Below are positions 35,578-44,001 of a DNA stretch of 64,000 nucleotides, in pieces. Positions within the stretch are counted from its first letter, which is position 1. Every line of letters starts with the position of its first letter. The notes beneath the pieces are model-generated. The model did not search any database. It worked only from the letters and a program-made list of their open reading frames with translations, and was not told the origin of the DNA. Origin of the DNA: Bacillus cereus G9842 (lineage in GTDB: Bacteria > Bacillota > Bacilli > Bacillales > Bacillaceae_G); assembly GCF_000021305.1 (NCBI RefSeq), contig NC_011772.1, positions 329,501 to 393,500 of the forward strand. The letters run 5' to 3'. Position numbers and translations under genes: made by a program.

Positions 35578-36102
35578 GTGAGTTTATTTCATTGTGATTT
35601 TCTGAAAGACTTAATTGGATCTTTTGTGAGAGTAAACAGGGGTGGTCCAGAATCTCAAAAAGGAACAATAATATCAGTATGTCCGGACTACTTCGTATTG
35701 AAGAATGAAAAAGGTGAGCTTTATTACTATCAACTTAGCCATCTGAAAAGTATTACGAAAAATGCAAAAGACTGTGGATCAAGTGATTGTGATTGGGAAG
35801 ATTGCGAATGTGCAGACGACTTTGAAGCACTACTTCTAAGCTTCAAATATTGCTGGGTGAAAATTAATCGCGGTGGTCCAGAGAAAGTGGAAGGCATTTT
35901 ACAAGATGTTTCTTGTGACTTCGTTACATTAATTGTAAAAGAAGAAGTTATATTAATTGCAATAAAGCATATTAAAAGTGTTAACTATAATGCATTAGCA
36001 TGCGGAGAGAGCGATGAGAGCGAAGATAGTAATAGTAAGGAAAGTAGTAGCGATAATTCAGGTCGAGCTCGCGCACAAAGACAGTCAAGTAGAGGAAGAT
36101 AA
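35578..36102 (+). CDS. CotB-related spore coat protein, first paralog
   Basis: 174 residues starting at GTG (GGAAGGGG upstream). Two copies of one domain: GSFVRVNRGGPESQKGTIIS...LYYYQLSHLKSI (about 12-58) and YCWVKINRGGPEKVEGILQD...IAIKHIKSV (about 90-140), a small beta barrel as in CotB. The C-terminal tail is rich in Ser and Arg (KESSSDNSGRARAQRQSSRG), like the tail of B. subtilis CotB, which is phosphorylated. It should be an outer coat protein made in the mother cell under sigma-K. The next gene is a paralog. Confidence 0.82.
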   Translation: MSLFHCDFLKDLIGSFVRVNRGGPESQKGTIISVCPDYFVLKNEKGELYYYQLSHLKSITKNAKDCGSSDCDWEDCECADDFEALLLSFKYCWVKINRGGPEKVEGILQDVSCDFVTLIVKEEVILIAIKHIKSVNYNALACGESDESEDSNSKESSSDNSGRARAQRQSSRGR

Positions 36103-36122
36103 TAAGAAAGGAGGATACAAAT

Positions 36123-36572
36123 TTGGAAAGTATATTATGCTGTGAGCAAATTAAATGCTTAGTCGGTGAGACTGTAAAAGTAAATCTTCGTGGACCAGAG
36201 AGTCGAGTGGGGGTACTTGTATCGTTAGGGAGAGATTACCTTACATTACAACTTCCTCTTGGTGAATTAGTATATTACCAATTGAAACATGTGAAGAGTC
36301 TAGCTAAGAAAGTGAAAGAAAGTAAATGTGGCGATTCCTATGTTTCATGTTTCTACTCTGATGATGATACTTTTGTCGATGTATTACGTGACTTGAAGTA
36401 TAAGTGGGTAAAGATTAATCGTGGCGGTCCAGAATGTGTGGAAGGATTATTAAGTGAAGTGCATGAAGAATGTATTACACTAGTAAACTGCGATGAAGTC
36501 ATTTATATCATTAATTATCATATTAAGAGTGTGAGTCAAGTAGTGAAATGTAAAAAGAATGAAGATGAATAA
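36123..36572 (+). CDS. CotB-related spore coat protein, second paralog
   Basis: 149 residues starting at TTG 36123, set by AAAGGAGG eight bases upstream. Two repeats: ETVKVNLRGPESRVGVLVSLG...VYYQLKHVKSL and YKWVKINRGGPECVEGLLSE...YIINYHIKSV. It lacks the Ser/Arg tail of the first paralog and has several cysteines (CCEQIKC, KCGDSYVSC) which could form cross-links in the coat. It lies 20 bases after the first gene, in the same operon. Confidence 0.82.
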   Translation: MESILCCEQIKCLVGETVKVNLRGPESRVGVLVSLGRDYLTLQLPLGELVYYQLKHVKSLAKKVKESKCGDSYVSCFYSDDDTFVDVLRDLKYKWVKINRGGPECVEGLLSEVHEECITLVNCDEVIYIINYHIKSVSQVVKCKKNEDE

Positions 36573-36734
36573 TGTTTAATAAATAAGAGGGGCATTATGA
36601 GGGAAAGAGAAGAACAATTTCTTATTTCGATAGTATGAAAAGGAATTACTTACTATTAAGACAAAACATTGCCCTGATTATTTTTTTTGAAACGGAAGAT
36701 AGGAAAGCTGATATTCATAGGAAGGAGGATATAG

Positions 36735-37403
36735 ATGAATGAGTTGAATAAAAGTATTGGAGAAAATATATATGTTAAATTAATCGGTGAAAAAAGATTT
36801 AAAGGTGTATTAATTGATGTAGGAAATGATATCGTTGTTCTTTACAATGGACAAGATTACGTATATATATCTTTATATCATGTACAATACTATAAATTTT
36901 TAAGACCATATGACGAAGAAATATCAAAACCAGATGTTGATTCTGTAATTAAGAGGGAATCCCCTTCAATTTCTTTGAGAAAAGTATTAAGTACTTCTAA
37001 AGGTATTTTTACAGAAGTTTATGTAGCAGGAAATGCTCCAATACATGGTTATGTTACAAGTGTGATGAACGATTATATTGTTTTTTATAGTCCGGTTTAT
37101 AAAACGGTATATATATCTTTAAAGCATTTAAAATGGTTAATTCCGTATAAAGAAAACCAAGTACCGTATGCCCTCAATAAAAATGAACTCCCCGTAAATC
37201 CGTTAAATATTACGTTAGCTAGAACGTTTGAAGAACAGCTTATTAAAATGACAGGGAAAATTATGGTGTTCGATTTAGGTGAGGAGTCCAATAAAATTGG
37301 AAAAATGGCGAAAATTGATGAAGGTCATATTGAAATATCAAAAGCACGTGATGCAAAAATGTATGTGAATATTCAACATGTAAAATCCGTCCATTGTCCG
37401 TAG
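36735..37403 (+). CDS. CotB/DUF2642-like spore protein, third and most divergent paralog
   Basis: 222 residues. Three repeats of the coat domain can be read: NIYVKLIGEKRFKGVLIDVG...VYISLYHVQYY, EVYVAGNAPIHGYVTSVMN...VYISLKHLKWL, and TGKIMVFDLGEESNKIGKMA...MYVNIQHVKSV. The RGGPE signature is lost, unlike in the two preceding paralogs. GGAAGGAGGATATAG precedes the ATG. The 160-base gap before it includes a potential GGGGCA...TGCCC stem. Likely a spore coat or exosporium-related protein, by position and repeat structure. Confidence 0.72.
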   Translation: MNELNKSIGENIYVKLIGEKRFKGVLIDVGNDIVVLYNGQDYVYISLYHVQYYKFLRPYDEEISKPDVDSVIKRESPSISLRKVLSTSKGIFTEVYVAGNAPIHGYVTSVMNDYIVFYSPVYKTVYISLKHLKWLIPYKENQVPYALNKNELPVNPLNITLARTFEEQLIKMTGKIMVFDLGEESNKIGKMAKIDEGHIEISKARDAKMYVNIQHVKSVHCP

Positions 37404-37641
37404 ATTAGTTGGAAGGGCTGGCTTTTTCTTTTATATGCAGAAGAAAAGGTCGAGCCTATTTATTTAGTTTAATTTGGATATGAGGGGAAAAATGAATTGA
37501 ATATAAATATATTATAGTGTGATCTTTTAAAAATAATTTTGCACTACTTTATAAAGAAATATGTACGAGCTATCTTTTTATGTATTCAATTTATTTTTTG
37601 AGGAGGAGCTGCTCAACTAATTTATTAAAGGGGTTTTGTTT

Positions 37642-38907
37642 GTGGAGCAGTTTCCGAATTCGTTATCAATTACATTGCTTGGTAGTGCTGGTGGAGCAGC
37701 AAAAGCAGTTTTAGCAATTTTAAATCAAGCGATAGCAAATGAAAAAGATCCAATTTATGAAGTATTAAAGAATGCCAAATTTCATTTGGTGGATATAAAA
37801 CAAAAAGATAGGACTTATTATGATGAGTTGTTTTCGAATTTGAAAGGTCGCTTATATTTATATGAAATAAACCTTCAAAATGTAGTGGAATTTAAACAAC
37901 ATTTAAAAGAAAAAAGAACGAGTGTTGTGATTGATGTTTCAGGAGCAGATACAATTAGAGTATTAAGCTGCTGTAATGAACTAGGAATTTGTTATATTAA
38001 TTCAGCCTTGGAAAATGAGGCCGTAGATCAGGACGATAGCTTAATCGGCTTTCAGCTTACGGAAAGATATACAAGGTTTGAGAAGGAGAAAGAGAAATTT
38101 ACAAATACAAAAGCGATTATAGGTTCAGGTATGAATCCAGGTGTTGTTCAATGGATGGTTGTTGAACTTATGAAGGAACGACCAAATGAAAGGCCAAGAG
38201 CATGTTATATTGTAGAACATGACACGTCGTTTTTGAATGATATAGCGCTTATAAAGCCACATACACTTTATGCTTCATGGGCAGTAGAGCGATTTTTAGA
38301 TGAAGCAATCTGGAGTTATCCGATGTATATGAGTCAACATCGTCCTCTTTACTTTTATGAAGATGTATATGCTTCAGAGTATAAAGTGAAGTTGGGAGAA
38401 AAAGAATTCTATGGTTGTTTAATGCCACATGAGGAAGTATTAATTTTAGGGAAAAACTTTAATATGGAAGTTGGTTTTCTTTACCGAATTAATGAGTATA
38501 CAACAAATATAATTAGACAGAATTTAGACCAAGTAGAAGATTTATGGAACTGGAATCGTAAAGTGTTTAATCCAGCGGAAGAAGAGGTTGCTGGAGAGGA
38601 CTTGGTCGGTGTGTTACTCGTTTATGAAAATAGTGAGACATATATGTATAATGTGATGAATAGTAGCCAAGTTTTTCGTAAATATAAAACGAATGCAACG
38701 TATTTTCAGGTAGGGTGCGGGATTTATGCGGGCTTGTCCAGTTTACTTTTAGATCGATTTGAACAAGGTGCTTATTACGTCGAGGAGTTGTTATTAAATA
38801 CAGAAAGTAAGTACGGTGAGTATTTAAATTTATATATGAAGGATTTTGTAATGGGGCATAATAATTTTACTGATGGATTGTTACATGACAGGGTAAGATG
38901 GGTGTAA
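37642..38907 (+). CDS. homospermidine synthase/saccharopine dehydrogenase-like protein
   Basis: 421 residues. A Rossmann nucleotide-binding start (SITLLGSAGGAAKAVLAIL) is followed by VVIDVSGADTIRVLSCCNELGICYINSALEN and by GSGMNPGVVQWMVVELM, which resembles the GANPG motif of bacterial homospermidine synthases. The rest (WNWNRKVFNP, YFQVGCGIYAGLSSLL) is less familiar. It may act in polyamine metabolism, but the substrate is unproven and the protein is shorter than typical homospermidine synthases (about 470). Start: GTG 37642, eight bases after AAAGGGG; a TTG at 37636 is too close to that site. The 240 bases upstream have no recognisable gene. Confidence 0.68.
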   Translation: MEQFPNSLSITLLGSAGGAAKAVLAILNQAIANEKDPIYEVLKNAKFHLVDIKQKDRTYYDELFSNLKGRLYLYEINLQNVVEFKQHLKEKRTSVVIDVSGADTIRVLSCCNELGICYINSALENEAVDQDDSLIGFQLTERYTRFEKEKEKFTNTKAIIGSGMNPGVVQWMVVELMKERPNERPRACYIVEHDTSFLNDIALIKPHTLYASWAVERFLDEAIWSYPMYMSQHRPLYFYEDVYASEYKVKLGEKEFYGCLMPHEEVLILGKNFNMEVGFLYRINEYTTNIIRQNLDQVEDLWNWNRKVFNPAEEEVAGEDLVGVLLVYENSETYMYNVMNSSQVFRKYKTNATYFQVGCGIYAGLSSLLLDRFEQGAYYVEELLLNTESKYGEYLNLYMKDFVMGHNNFTDGLLHDRVRWV

Positions 38908-38916
38908 TTTGTTACC

Positions 38917-38945
38917 AAAAGGAAGGAGAGATCTCCTTCCTTTTA
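38917..38945 (+). terminator. intrinsic terminator
   Basis: AAAAGGAAGGAGA / TCTCCTTCCTTTT stem followed by TTAG. Confidence 0.85.
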
Positions 38946-39044
38946 GTATTATAAGGTTAAATATTGCCCTGAAAGCAATTTCATACTTATACTTTAAGGA
39001 GATAACAATGAAAGTTTTTTGTATCGATCAAGGGGAGTTTTTAT

Positions 39045-40271
39045 ATGAACAAATACAAGAGCTTGATTTATGAAGAAAGAAGAGCCTTAAAGGTATTTAT
39101 ATTATTATTCTATATTATATTCTTTTTATATGACGCTATATATTATTTTGTGTATCCTGCTATGAATATTAGTGGAACAGCGGTAGGTTGGCCAGAAGGT
39201 AGTCTTGGGATAGGTGTGCCTATATTTGTAATAGCAATATTTCCTATTTCTATATACCTTCAAAAAAGAGGGTATGTATATTCTGTAAAATATTTATTTT
39301 TATTTGGGTACATGTTTATCAATCTTGTTAATAATTTAATGATTTATTTGCGAACGGATAGACCTTTTGAACATGGTAGTATGGTAGAAATGTTATTAAT
39401 TTTATTTGCCCCAGTTTTCGTGAATAGAAAATACTTTTATTTAGTTTCCTTTAGTGTAATTGGAAAGTACGTATTTTTCACATTGCTATTACAAGATTTA
39501 AAAGTGGTAATTCCACTTGTTTTATGTGTATTCTATTTCATTATTTCACATTCTTTATTAAAACGATTTCAATCTTATGTAAGAACAGTGGTTGAAATGA
39601 TGAACAATATGAAAGAGACGGAAAATTTAGCTGTGATTGGAACTATGTCTACAACAATTGCCCATGAAATTCGAAATCCGTTAACAGCGTTAAAAGGGTT
39701 TACGCAAATGCAAAAAGAAAGAAATCCAGCTGATACGATGAGCTACGACATTATGTTACAAGAAATTGAAAGGGTTAATGGATTTGTTAGTGAATTGATG
39801 TTGTTAGGAAAACCAAAGCCAACAAATTATGAAAGGTGTAATATACGAGACATCCTTCTATATGTTGTGCATCTAATGGAAAGTTATGCAATGCAATATA
39901 GAGTTAAATGTCATTTACAAGTAGATGGGAATTTACCGGCTATAAACGGTGATGATAAGCAATTAAAACAAGTGTTATTAAATATCATTAAAAATGGAAT
40001 AGAATCAATGCCAGAGGGCGGAGAAATTCATATCCGTGCATATCAAAAAACGCAAGGACATTTGTGTATTTCTGTTGAAGACCAAGGATTTGGTATAGAG
40101 AATGAAAAGTTGGAAAAAATAGGCAAGGCATTTTACACAACAAAGGAGACTGGTACAGGACTTGGATTAATGATTACATATAAAATTATTAAGGAACATC
40201 AAGGGAGTATCACAATCCAAAGTAGTCTAGGAGTAGGAACGAAAGTAGAAATTTTTCTGCCGACCGTTTAA
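39045..40271 (+). CDS. membrane sensor histidine kinase, orphan (sporulation kinase-like)
   Basis: 408 residues. Six hydrophobic segments in the first 175 residues form a membrane sensor with short loops, like KinB. The HisKA box is TIAHEIRNPLTALKGFTQ with the phosphorylated His near 205; N box LNIIKNGIESMPEGG, G1 VEDQGFGIE, F box KAFYTT and G2 GTGLGL complete the ATPase domain. No response regulator is adjacent, as for kinases feeding the Spo0F phosphorelay. AGGGGAG precedes ATG 39045. A 21-codon frame (39008-39073) with AAGGAG overlaps the start. Confidence 0.88.
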   Translation: MNKYKSLIYEERRALKVFILLFYIIFFLYDAIYYFVYPAMNISGTAVGWPEGSLGIGVPIFVIAIFPISIYLQKRGYVYSVKYLFLFGYMFINLVNNLMIYLRTDRPFEHGSMVEMLLILFAPVFVNRKYFYLVSFSVIGKYVFFTLLLQDLKVVIPLVLCVFYFIISHSLLKRFQSYVRTVVEMMNNMKETENLAVIGTMSTTIAHEIRNPLTALKGFTQMQKERNPADTMSYDIMLQEIERVNGFVSELMLLGKPKPTNYERCNIRDILLYVVHLMESYAMQYRVKCHLQVDGNLPAINGDDKQLKQVLLNIIKNGIESMPEGGEIHIRAYQKTQGHLCISVEDQGFGIENEKLEKIGKAFYTTKETGTGLGLMITYKIIKEHQGSITIQSSLGVGTKVEIFLPTV

Positions 40272-40445
40272 TGTATTGGGAGAAAAGATTTTTCAGAAAA
40301 GTGTTCTTGTTGTGTAAATATAAACATTTTATAAAATGTTTCAAGAAGGGTTTTTTTTATAAAATACTTCGTTTATAATGGAGGAAAATATCGACATGAG
40401 ATTGATTACTCATGTAACGGTTCAGTAGTGTTATGAAAAGATAAG

Positions 40446-40470
40446 AAGGGGTGCACGCGCATCCTTTTTT
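40446..40470 (+). terminator. terminator-like hairpin in the leader of the PqqD-like gene
   Basis: GGGGTGC / GCATCC stem with loop ACGC and six T, only 30 bases before the next gene. A TATAAT element is at about 40373, so the hairpin may be inside that gene's leader and act as an attenuator, or else end transcripts from the kinase gene. Confidence 0.5.
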
Positions 40471-40500
40471 CTATGCAGATATTATGAAAGAGGTGGTATG

Positions 40501-40881
40501 ATGGAATTAACATTAAATTCGACTGTATGTTTACACACGATTCAATTTCGAAAAGAGCAAAAGAATTATATTGTAAAAGATACAATTACAGGAGAAAAAT
40601 ATGAAATGCCGCCACTTTGGATTGATGCATTGGCAATGATGCGTGACGGTTTTTTATTGGGAGAAATTGAGGAGAAATTAAAAGAAGAGTATCCATCTGA
40701 AGAAGTGAATATGTTAGCATTCACGAGGCAACTGTTAGAACTAGAACTTGTTGAAATGGTAGATGGAGAAGAGATAGCTTGCACAAAGAAGAAAGAGATA
40801 GATTGTTTAGCTTGGGTGCGTCCCCGTGTGGAACAATTCTTTCTTAATTTAAATAGAAAATATAGAAGCAAAGACCAGTAG
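40501..40881 (+). CDS. PqqD-like (RRE-fold) small protein, orphan
   Basis: 126 residues. The middle part, MPPLWIDALAMMRDGFLLGEIEEKLKEEYPSEEVNMLAFTRQLLELELVEMV (read in parts), has the order beta-hairpin, helix, winged helix found in PqqD-like domains, which bind precursor peptides of RiPPs. No radical SAM enzyme, protease or precursor peptide gene is adjacent, and the C-terminal tail is basic. The start is ATG 40501 or 40498, after AGAGGTGG. The assignment to the PqqD fold rests on pattern only. Confidence 0.55.
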   Translation: MELTLNSTVCLHTIQFRKEQKNYIVKDTITGEKYEMPPLWIDALAMMRDGFLLGEIEEKLKEEYPSEEVNMLAFTRQLLELELVEMVDGEEIACTKKKEIDCLAWVRPRVEQFFLNLNRKYRSKDQ

Positions 40882-40898
40882 TGGCCTTTGCTTTTTTT

Positions 40899-41006
40899 AA
40901 TCCCGCTATTTGCCGGGCAGTAAGACCCCCACCTCAAAATTCAGCGGAAGCAAAGAAGTTAGGTGTGGGATGAACAAAACCCCCACTGATTAAAGGTTCA
41001 CTTTAT
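40899..41006 (+). repeat. bcr1-type dispersed repeat, short form
   Basis: ATCCCGCTATTTGCCGGGCA followed by GTAAGACCCCCAC, the AATTCAGCGGAAGCAAAGAA stretch and CCCCCACTGATTAAAGGTTC, ending ACTTTAT. This is bcr1 as known in the B. cereus group but shortened to about 108 bp. It is inverted relative to the element at 92-280 and lies between two genes, only 18 bases past the PqqD-like gene. Confidence 0.85.
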
Positions 41007-41015
41007 AGGTTGTGT

Positions 41016-41648
41016 TTAAAATATAACAGCAAATGCTCTTGCGAAAGCACCGTCACTATTTTTAATTTTTAAAGGTGCGGCTGAGAAAAAGAAACGTTTT
41101 GTTTCGATAGCATCTAGATTTGTTAAGTTTTCAATTAAGTAAATATTATTTCCTAGTAATATGTGATGAATCGGTGATGTTTCTGTTGTGACTTCATCAG
41201 GAGAAATGAAATCTAAACCGATAGATTTTACTTTTAATTGAACTAATTCTTCAGCTAATTCTTCAGAAAGATAAAATGCTTCTTTCTCATAAGCTTCTGT
41301 ATTCCATTTGGTGGATAGATTAGAATGAAAAATAACAATATCACCTTCTTTTATGTCAGTATTATGCAATACTGCCTTAGGTAATTTTCGCTCTTGAATA
41401 TGTGTTACATCTATAAGAACAGCTTCACCTACAAATTGATCCAGCGGTAATTGATCGATGGTCGTTGCGCCTGAAATAAAATGCGCAGGAGCATCACAAT
41501 GCGTGCCAACATGAACGACAGAATGAAAATCTGTAACTTGATAGCCTGATTCTTCAACACTTGTAACAGCTTCTAGTTGTATTTTAGGTGTTCCAGGAAA
41601 TTGAGACATATTATTTTCAAATGTTTGCGATAAATCAATTACTTTCAT
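41016..41648 (-). CDS. cyclase-family metal-dependent hydrolase (KynB-like), SAM-riboswitch controlled
   Basis: 210 residues. The metal motif VVHVGTHCDAPAHF (HxGTHxDxPxH) marks the cyclase/arylformamidase family; VIDLSQTFENNMSQFPG at the N-terminus and GLDFISPD, HHILLGNNIYLIENLTNL further on also fit. The usual name from databases is kynurenine formamidase, but no tryptophan-degradation genes are near. A SAM-I riboswitch with terminator precedes it, so the true substrate is probably linked to methionine, cysteine or SAM metabolism. ATG 41648 has GGAGG upstream; the frame from 41693 starts inside the terminator. Confidence 0.85.
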   Translation of the reverse strand: MKVIDLSQTFENNMSQFPGTPKIQLEAVTSVEESGYQVTDFHSVVHVGTHCDAPAHFISGATTIDQLPLDQFVGEAVLIDVTHIQERKLPKAVLHNTDIKEGDIVIFHSNLSTKWNTEAYEKEAFYLSEELAEELVQLKVKSIGLDFISPDEVTTETSPIHHILLGNNIYLIENLTNLDAIETKRFFFSAAPLKIKNSDGAFARAFAVIF

Positions 41649-41682
41649 TTTACATACCTCCAATATATATTTTTCAAATAAT

Positions 41683-41721
41683 AAAAAGCTCACCCTTCAA
41701 TATCAAGAAAGGTGAGCTTTA
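41683..41721 (-). terminator. regulated terminator of the SAM riboswitch
   Basis: On the minus strand AAAGCTCACCTTTC pairs with GAAGGGTGAGCTTTTT; a T run follows. Confidence 0.9.
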
Positions 41722-41733
41722 CATGCTAGTTGA

Positions 41734-41848
41734 GTTTTATCTTCCAAAATGCAATGCATTTTGCAGGAATTAGCACCTATTCAGTTTGTATAAACTGAGG
41801 TTGCTGGGCTTCAAAGGGCCGGTCCCTCTGCCTCTCTTGATAAAGAAG
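41734..41848 (-). promoter_or_regulatory. SAM-I (S-box) riboswitch aptamer
   Basis: Minus strand: P1 CTTTATC...GATAAA; the conserved ATCAAGAGAGGCAGAGGGAC, GGCCC(TTTG)AAGCC, CAGCAACC, the P3 hairpin CAGTTTATACAAACTG, AGGTGCTAATTCC and the P4 hairpin. All core S-box elements are present. It controls the cyclase-family hydrolase gene. Confidence 0.97.
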
Positions 41849-41997
41849 TATTCAGTTTTTTTGAAAACGGAATTTTCCGATAGTTAAATTGTAATTCATT
41901 TCCTTTTTTCGTGCAATACAAAATAGGTATTCACCCAAATAAAGCTGCTCGCATATTGTAGGTTATGTAAATAGAATGCTGCGAAGGAGTGAGTGCA

Positions 41998-43107
41998 GTG
42001 ACAGGAAATGTATTAAATTATTATGCTGGTGGTAATACAGCTAGGGGATTTCACAATTTATACGAAGAGAATTTAAAAGGATTAGACAGATTATTTATCT
42101 TAAAGGGTGGCCCAGGAACGGGAAAATCTTCTTTAATAAAGGCAATAGGTCGTGAATGGATTGAAAAAGGATATGATATTGAATTGTTACATTGTTCTTC
42201 TGATAATAAATCGGTTGATGGTGTAATTATCCCAAAATTAAAAGTAGGAATTGTTGATGGGACATCGCCGCATGTTATTGAGCCAAAAATGCCAGGAGTT
42301 GTTGAAGAGTATATAAATTTAGGAATTGCTTGGGACTCAGATAAACTAAGAAAGCAGAAGTTAGAAATTGAAAGATTTGTTTCAGAAGCAAGCAAAGCTT
42401 TTCAGTCTGCTTACGCACGTTTTAAAGAGGCATTGGTTATACATGATGAGTGGGAGAAGATATATATTGATAATATAGATTTTAATAAAGCAAATGAACT
42501 AACCAATCAGCTAATCCAGAAATTATTTGCAGATAAAAGCGGGAGACAATCGCTTGTAAAACATCGTTTTTTAGGAGCTGCTACACCGAAAGGAGCAGTT
42601 GATTTTGTTCCTAATTTAACAGAAGGGTTACCACATCGTTATTTTATAAAAGGGCGCCCAGGCTCTGGAAAATCAACGATGCTCAAAAAGTTAGCTAAGG
42701 CAGCTGAGGAAAAAGGGTTTGAAGTTGAAGTATATCATTGCGGATTTGACCCGAATAGTCTTGATATGGTTATCGTAAGAGAATTAGGATTTGCAATTTT
42801 TGATAGCACCGCACCACATGAATATTTTCCAAGTCGCGAGGGTGATGAAATTATTGATATGTATGCCCTTATTGTTACGCCAGGGACGGATGAGAAATAT
42901 GCGAAGGAAATTCGTGATGTCTCCATTCAATATAAAGCAAAAATGAATGAGGCGATGTCTTTCTTAGCGAAAGCAAAATCGGTTCGTGATAAATTAGAAC
43001 GAATTTATATTGCTGCTATGGATTTTTCAATAGTAGATGCATATAAAGAGGAGATTCAAAAAGAGTTTGAACGAATTGCTGCTACTGTAATTGAAAAGCA
43101 ACAATAG
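41998..43107 (+). CDS. twin P-loop ATPase of unknown function (PRK06851-type)
   Basis: 369 residues with two P-loops: LFILKGGPGTGKSSLIKAI near 31-49 and FIKGRPGSGKSTMLKKL near 212-228. Each is followed by the same pattern (ELLHCSSDNKSVDGVIIPKL... VDGTSPHVIEP and VEVYHCGFDPNSLDMVIVREL... FDSTAPHEYFP), so the protein is an internal duplication. Helical stretches lie after each half. The starting GTG 41998 has AAGGAG eight bases upstream; GTG 41989 overlaps that site. Family members occur in spore-formers, function unproven. Confidence 0.78.
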   Translation: MTGNVLNYYAGGNTARGFHNLYEENLKGLDRLFILKGGPGTGKSSLIKAIGREWIEKGYDIELLHCSSDNKSVDGVIIPKLKVGIVDGTSPHVIEPKMPGVVEEYINLGIAWDSDKLRKQKLEIERFVSEASKAFQSAYARFKEALVIHDEWEKIYIDNIDFNKANELTNQLIQKLFADKSGRQSLVKHRFLGAATPKGAVDFVPNLTEGLPHRYFIKGRPGSGKSTMLKKLAKAAEEKGFEVEVYHCGFDPNSLDMVIVRELGFAIFDSTAPHEYFPSREGDEIIDMYALIVTPGTDEKYAKEIRDVSIQYKAKMNEAMSFLAKAKSVRDKLERIYIAAMDFSIVDAYKEEIQKEFERIAATVIEKQQ

Positions 43108-43120
43108 ACGTTTCATTAGG

Positions 43121-43148
43121 CTGTCAGTAATTTCTGACAGTTTTTTTA
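43121..43148 (+). terminator. intrinsic terminator
   Basis: CTGTCAG / CTGACAG stem with a 6-base loop and seven T. Confidence 0.9.
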
Positions 43149-43218
43149 GTATGTAGTAAAATTAATAGTGTATTGTCGAATTTCCAAGGAAATAATCAAA
43201 AAATGGAGTTGTTATGAA

Positions 43219-44001
43219 ATGAGAGAGAAAATCGAGTTGGAGTTAGAAAGAATTGAAAAAGAGAATGATGTGAAAATTTTATTTGCGGTGGAATCAGGGA
43301 GTCGTGCTTGGGGGTTTCCATCGAAAGATAGCGATTATGATGTTAGGTTTATTTATATACATCCAGTAGAATGGTATTTATCAATTCATGATAAACGAGA
43401 TGTAATTGAATATCCAATTAGCGATGATTTAGATATAAGTGGTTGGGATATTAAAAAGGCATTGCAACTATTCGCGAAGTCGAATCCTGCTTTACTTGAG
43501 TGGATTCGATCACCAATTTTTTATTCGAAAAACTCTAATTTTCCAGAACTACTTCAACAGATGAGTGAGAAGAATTTTGATCCAAAAGCAACGATATATC
43601 ATTATTTACATATGGCGTCGAAAAATTATCGTGAATTTTTGCAAGGTGAGAATGTAAAGCTGAAAAAGTACTTTTATGTATTACGTCCCATTTTAGCTTG
43701 TAAGTGGCTAGAAGAGAAAACGACTTTACCTCCTGTAGAATTTGACCGATTGATTACAGAATTATCATTAGAACGTAGTGTATTAGATGAAATTGAAAAG
43801 TTGTTAATAAAGAAAAAAGCAGGTACTGAATTAGATGTTGGATTGAAAATTAAGGTGCTAAATCAATTTTTAGAAGAACAAATTCATTACTATCAGGAAT
43901 ATGTAAAAGGAATTGAAAAGGGATCAGGAATCGATATTGAGAGTTTAAATACATTGTTTCGAGATATGTTGTTTGAAGCATATGAAAAAGAGCACAAGTA
44001 A
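43219..44001 (+). CDS. RlaP-type nucleotidyltransferase
   Basis: 260 residues of the DNA polymerase beta superfamily. The nucleotidyltransferase motif is FAVESGSRAWGFPSKDSDYDVRFIY: G-S near residues 26-27 and the Asp pair D-Y-D binding metal. An Asp follows in DDLDISGWDIKKAL. The C-terminal half is helical. Relatives sit beside RNA-repair ligases in some bacteria, but not here, so the substrate is unknown. Start ATG 43219 after TGGAG; the frame from 43168 has no site. Confidence 0.82.
   Translation: MREKIELELERIEKENDVKILFAVESGSRAWGFPSKDSDYDVRFIYIHPVEWYLSIHDKRDVIEYPISDDLDISGWDIKKALQLFAKSNPALLEWIRSPIFYSKNSNFPELLQQMSEKNFDPKATIYHYLHMASKNYREFLQGENVKLKKYFYVLRPILACKWLEEKTTLPPVEFDRLITELSLERSVLDEIEKLLIKKKAGTELDVGLKIKVLNQFLEEQIHYYQEYVKGIEKGSGIDIESLNTLFRDMLFEAYEKEHK

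Noticed and set aside
40378..40430. Short leader peptide (MRLITHVTVQ) before the PqqD-like gene
   Set aside because: Its ribosome binding site coincides with the expected transcription start after TATAAT at about 40373, so it is unlikely to be translated.
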